A stretch of 7,866 bases of DNA from Pseudomonadota bacterium. GTDB taxonomy: Bacteria; Pseudomonadota; Alphaproteobacteria; Acetobacterales; Acetobacteraceae. The position numbers were made by a program, and so were the translations under genes. The notes under the pieces were generated by a model. It ran no database searches. It was not told where the DNA came from and saw only the letters and a program-made list of their open reading frames with translations. The stretch covers positions 1-7,866 of the forward strand of contig JAKAZX010000176.1 of NCBI GenBank assembly GCA_021826485.1. Reading direction: 5' to 3'. Every line of letters begins with the position of its first letter. Within the stretch, counting starts at the first letter, position 1. This document shows, piece after piece, positions 4,874 to 7,866 of the stretch.

Positions 4874-7866
4874 CTACAGCTTCGCCGGGCAGCGGAAGGC
4901 GCGCATCGCCCCCATGGTGAAGGGATTGCGCACGCTGCTGGCGTCAAGCTCGAAGGCGGCGGTGCCGGCGAAGCTGATCTGGAACTTGTCCGGCTGGCCG
5001 CTGGGTACGACGTGCCCGGCATCGAGCAGGCGCAGCAGCGACCAAGGCCCGGCGTTGGAGACCACCATCGCCGGGCCGCCATTGGCCGGCGTCATGGTCA
5101 GCCGCACCTGGGTGGCGCCGTTGGCCCCCGGCCATTGCAGCGCGGTGGGTTCCGTCGGGCCGTGCGCGTAGGCGAGCCGCGTGCCGCCCACCTCGATGCT
5201 GACCTGCGACAGGCCGGGGTCGAGCGTGGTCGGCGTCAGCTGGAACTTCACCGAGACCTGCGGCCCGCCGGTCGGGAACAGCGCGTCGCGGATTTCGCTC
5301 GCGCGCTGGAACTGCACCAGCGACTCCTGCGACAGGCCGAGCTTGGCGTTGCCGCCGGCCTGCCATTTCCAGGGCAGCTGCGTGTTGTCCACGACGGGCT
5401 TGAGGTACTGGTCGAAGAACTGGTCCATCAGCCCGTTCGGGCCGAGCAGGCGGGTGAAGTCGTCGAGCGGCACGTCCTGGCTGCTGCCGGCGATGAACGG
5501 ATAGCGGTTGAACGCCGCCTGACACAGCGGCAGCACTTTCGAGCGCCACGCATCGGCCAGTTGTTCGCCCGCCCCGCTTGCCGTGACCTGCGTGCTGCTG
5601 GCGGAGACGGTTTGCAGCATGGCGCCGACCGGCTTGGGCACGCTTTGCGCCAGATCCTGCAACTGCTGGGCTGCCCCCCCGCCGCCGCCGGCCCCGCCAC
5701 CGGCGACCATGTTCAGCAGCGCGGCCCCCTGGTTGGGCGCGTTGGAGGCTTGGCTGAGGCCCTGATAGACCTGCTGGATCTTGCCGATCACCGCCTCAAG
5801 CTGCGCCGGCTTGTCCTTGCTGCCGGCAACGAACTCGTGCAGCCCCTTGAAATGCTCGTCCACCCGCTTCGCCGGGTCGATCGGCTTGCCGGAGGAATCG
5901 TTGCCGAACGAATCGCTGAGGATGTTGGCAACCTGCGATTCCTCGAAGCTCATGCCGGCGCGGGCGAGGTAGTTGGCGAAGCCGCCGAGCTTCTTGCCGA
6001 CCTTCGCCCCCTTCGCCTCCGCCTGCCCCGCCGCTGTCTCCAGCGCCGCCGGGCGGCTGAGCTGGGTCTGCTGATCGACCGAGACCAGCAGGTCGCGCAG
6101 CGGTGAATCCGGGGCCGAGAGCAGGAACAGCTCGTCCAGCCCCTGCGGCAGCGTGGTGAACGGCTTTAGCGCCACGTTGGCGAGCAGCTCGTCCCAGCGG
6201 CGGGTGTAGTCGTCCAGATACAGCGCCAGCACGTCGCGGCGGAGCTGGTTCATCTCGGCCACGTTGCCGACCACGCCGCCCTTGGTCTGCCGGCCCAGCA
6301 CCCAGGCATCCTCCGAGGCGTCCTTGGTCACTTGCGGCAGCAGCGGCAGAAACACGGTGTGGTAGCCGTTCCAGGTGAAGATGCCGGGCAGGCCGGAGTT
6401 GAACGGCTTGCCGTCGCGCAGATCGAACACCCGCCCGCCCGCCGGCCCCGCATTGTCCGCCAGCGTCCATTCCGGCAGCGACTGCACCACCGAACTGCGC
6501 AGCACGCGGTTGTAGATGTATTCGGCGAGCGGCTGGCGGGTGAGGATGCCGCGCACCTGCGCCACCAGCGGCCCGTCGAGCGGGATCGCGGTCAGCGGCG
6601 TTTCCAGCATCGCCACGACGTGCTCGCCGAACGCCTCGCGCGGCGCCGCGTTGTCCTCGCCGGGCACGATGTTGCCGGCGTCGGCCGCGATCCATTGCCC
6701 GATCAGCGTGCGGTCGAGCGGGCCCTGGCGGCCCAGCATCAGATAGACCTTCAGCGCCTCGTAGAGGAATTCCGGCTTGTCCAGATGCGCGCGCATCTGA
6801 CCTTCGAGCCGGGCCAGCAGGCGCGGCAGCAGCAGCCCGTTCAGCGCGCGGTCGTAGGCATCGACCGCGGCCGAGGTGATCTTGTAGCCCTGATACAGAC
6901 CGAAGGTCTGTTCCATCGGGGTTTCCGCCTCGCGCTGGGCGTAGCCGCCGGGCATCGCGCGCAGGGTCGCCAGCGCCGGCAGCACCGCCGGCACATCGGC
7001 ATCCTGCGGCCCGCGCTTGAGCAGGGCCGCGTACTGCGCCTCGAACTGCGTGCCGGCGGCGTGGGCGGCGGCGATGTTGGCGCTGTTGGCGAAGTAGCTG
7101 ACCGTCCACAGCCCGAGCAGCCCGAGCAGCACCACGGCCGCCCCGGCATAGGCACCGATATAGGTGAAGCGCCGCCGCCGCTCGACCTTGGGGTCGCGGC
7201 TGACCAGACCCGCTTCGCCGAACACCACCTCGCGCACCAGCCGGCCGAGGAAATAGCTGCGCCCGGCGCCGCTGAAGGCGCTGACCGCCTGGCGCGGCAG
7301 GCTGAACTGCGCCGCCATGGCGCCGAGCAGCCGGTCGATCGGCGTGCCGTCCTGCGTGCCGCTGGTCAGATACACGCCGCGCAGCAGCGGGCGCGTCTCC
7401 AGCCGGCTGGGGCGGAAGATCTCGGTGAGGAACTCGCCCGCCACGTCGCGCAGCGAGGCGATCTGCTGCGGGAAGGCCCAGATCATGCGCCGGCGCGCCA
7501 GATCGGTTTCCTGGTTCACCCGCTCCAGCATGCGGTCGTTCAGGCGCGCCAGCAGCGCGTCGAATTCCGGCAGGAAGCCGGCGACGGCGCCGGCCTCGTC
7601 GCGGCCCTCGTCCATCGGCAGGGTGACGCCCCAGACCTGATCCCGGTCCTCCTTGCCCAGCGAGTCGAAGAACTCGACGAAGCCCGCGATCAGGTCGGCC
7701 TTGGTGAACAGCACATAGGCCGGCAGCCGCACGCCAAGCTCGTCGGACAATTCGCGGATGCGTTTTCTGATCGCGCTCGCATGCGCCGCCCGTTCGGACT
7801 CGCTGAGAGCGGCGATGTCGGACAGGCTGATGGCCACCAGCACGCCGTTCAGCGGCTGGCGCGGCC
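4874..7866 (-). CDS. tssM: TssM (IcmF family), T6SS membrane-complex protein, N-terminus outside window
   Basis: TssM spans the inner membrane and reaches through the periplasm to TssJ, forming with TssL the channel on which the T6SS docks. The frame runs off the right edge; 996 codons are visible, so the N-terminal membrane segments and the Walker A part of the cytoplasmic NTPase-like domain are missing. The visible part starts with PRQPLNGVLVAISLSD, a Walker-B-like strand of IcmF proteins; the GTG at 7843 is an internal valine, not the start. TKADLIAGF (7705-7679) matches the nucleotide-base recognition motif position. RGVYLTSGTQDGTPIDRLLG (near 7381-7322) and FLGRLVREVVFGEAGL are strongly conserved family motifs. 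A basic RRRRF stretch precedes a membrane segment (about 7165-7090), after which the rest is periplasmic and mostly helical, ending in the typical C-terminal FRCP-containing tail (RAFRCPAKL). A glycine-rich insert lies at 5701-5675. It is the first visible gene of the operon. Confidence 0.95.
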   Translation of the reverse strand, partial: PRQPLNGVLVAISLSDIAALSESERAAHASAIRKRIRELSDELGVRLPAYVLFTKADLIAGFVEFFDSLGKEDRDQVWGVTLPMDEGRDEAGAVAGFLPEFDALLARLNDRMLERVNQETDLARRRMIWAFPQQIASLRDVAGEFLTEIFRPSRLETRPLLRGVYLTSGTQDGTPIDRLLGAMAAQFSLPRQAVSAFSGAGRSYFLGRLVREVVFGEAGLVSRDPKVERRRRFTYIGAYAGAAVVLLGLLGLWTVSYFANSANIAAAHAAGTQFEAQYAALLKRGPQDADVPAVLPALATLRAMPGGYAQREAETPMEQTFGLYQGYKITSAAVDAYDRALNGLLLPRLLARLEGQMRAHLDKPEFLYEALKVYLMLGRQGPLDRTLIGQWIAADAGNIVPGEDNAAPREAFGEHVVAMLETPLTAIPLDGPLVAQVRGILTRQPLAEYIYNRVLRSSVVQSLPEWTLADNAGPAGGRVFDLRDGKPFNSGLPGIFTWNGYHTVFLPLLPQVTKDASEDAWVLGRQTKGGVVGNVAEMNQLRRDVLALYLDDYTRRWDELLANVALKPFTTLPQGLDELFLLSAPDSPLRDLLVSVDQQTQLSRPAALETAAGQAEAKGAKVGKKLGGFANYLARAGMSFEESQVANILSDSFGNDSSGKPIDPAKRVDEHFKGLHEFVAGSKDKPAQLEAVIGKIQQVYQGLSQASNAPNQGAALLNMVAGGGAGGGGGAAQQLQDLAQSVPKPVGAMLQTVSASSTQVTASGAGEQLADAWRSKVLPLCQAAFNRYPFIAGSSQDVPLDDFTRLLGPNGLMDQFFDQYLKPVVDNTQLPWKWQAGGNAKLGLSQESLVQFQRASEIRDALFPTGGPQVSVKFQLTPTTLDPGLSQVSIEVGGTRLAYAHGPTEPTALQWPGANGATQVRLTMTPANGGPAMVVSNAGPWSLLRLLDAGHVVPSGQPDKFQISFAGTAAFELDASSVRNPFTMGAMRAFRCPAKL

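Noticed and set aside
2804..6106. An open frame of about 1100 codons on the plus strand, opposite vgrG and the end of tssM
   Set aside because: It is antisense to two genes with firm family hallmarks. Its translation is low-complexity (Arg/Gly/Ala/Asp-rich, with repeats that mirror the VgrG repeat), and it shows no motifs. Long antisense frames are expected in GC-rich DNA.
7841..7843. GTG at 7843 as a possible start of tssM
   Set aside because: The frame continues upstream to the window edge with the conserved PRQPLNG preceding VLVAISLSD, a typical internal motif of TssM, so the true start is outside.

Overview
This GC-rich window carries a type VI secretion system (T6SS) segment, and nearly all of it is coded on the minus strand. 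Read in the direction of transcription, from high to low coordinates, the order is tssM (enters from beyond the right edge, stop at 4874), vgrG/tssI (4843-2849), tssC (2847-1345) and hcp/tssD (1317-664). The gaps are only 30, 1 and 27 bases, so this looks like one operon. At the left edge the C-terminal part of an unrecognised plus-strand gene (stop at 601) runs towards hcp. The 62-base convergent gap between them holds two neighbouring hairpins that probably end transcription.

The products belong to one contractile injection machine. TssM is the inner-membrane and periplasmic scaffold of the membrane complex. TssC is the large subunit of the contractile sheath. Hcp forms the inner tube expelled by sheath contraction. 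VgrG is the trimeric spike on the tube tip. The sheath partner TssB, the baseplate proteins (TssEFGK), TssJ/TssL, ClpV, a PAAR tip protein and a recognisable effector-immunity pair are not visible here. They may lie outside the window.

The high GC content, the style of the T6SS proteins and the GC-rich paired intergenic hairpins suggest a proteobacterium, perhaps an alphaproteobacterium of the Rhodospirillales/Acetobacteraceae type. That placement is inference and was not checked against any database.

This is mainly a known machine rather than a new system. The parts most worth a second look are: an Hcp with an unusual, strongly charged internal insert (acidic tract, then six lysines) encoded over an A8 run with a dnaX-like slippery heptamer; a vgrG placed directly before tssC with tssB missing from its usual place; a nine-unit, nine-residue repeat in the VgrG needle; a glycine-rich insert in TssM; and the unknown convergent gene. 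Long open frames on the opposite strands are GC-rich shadows of these genes and are not annotated.
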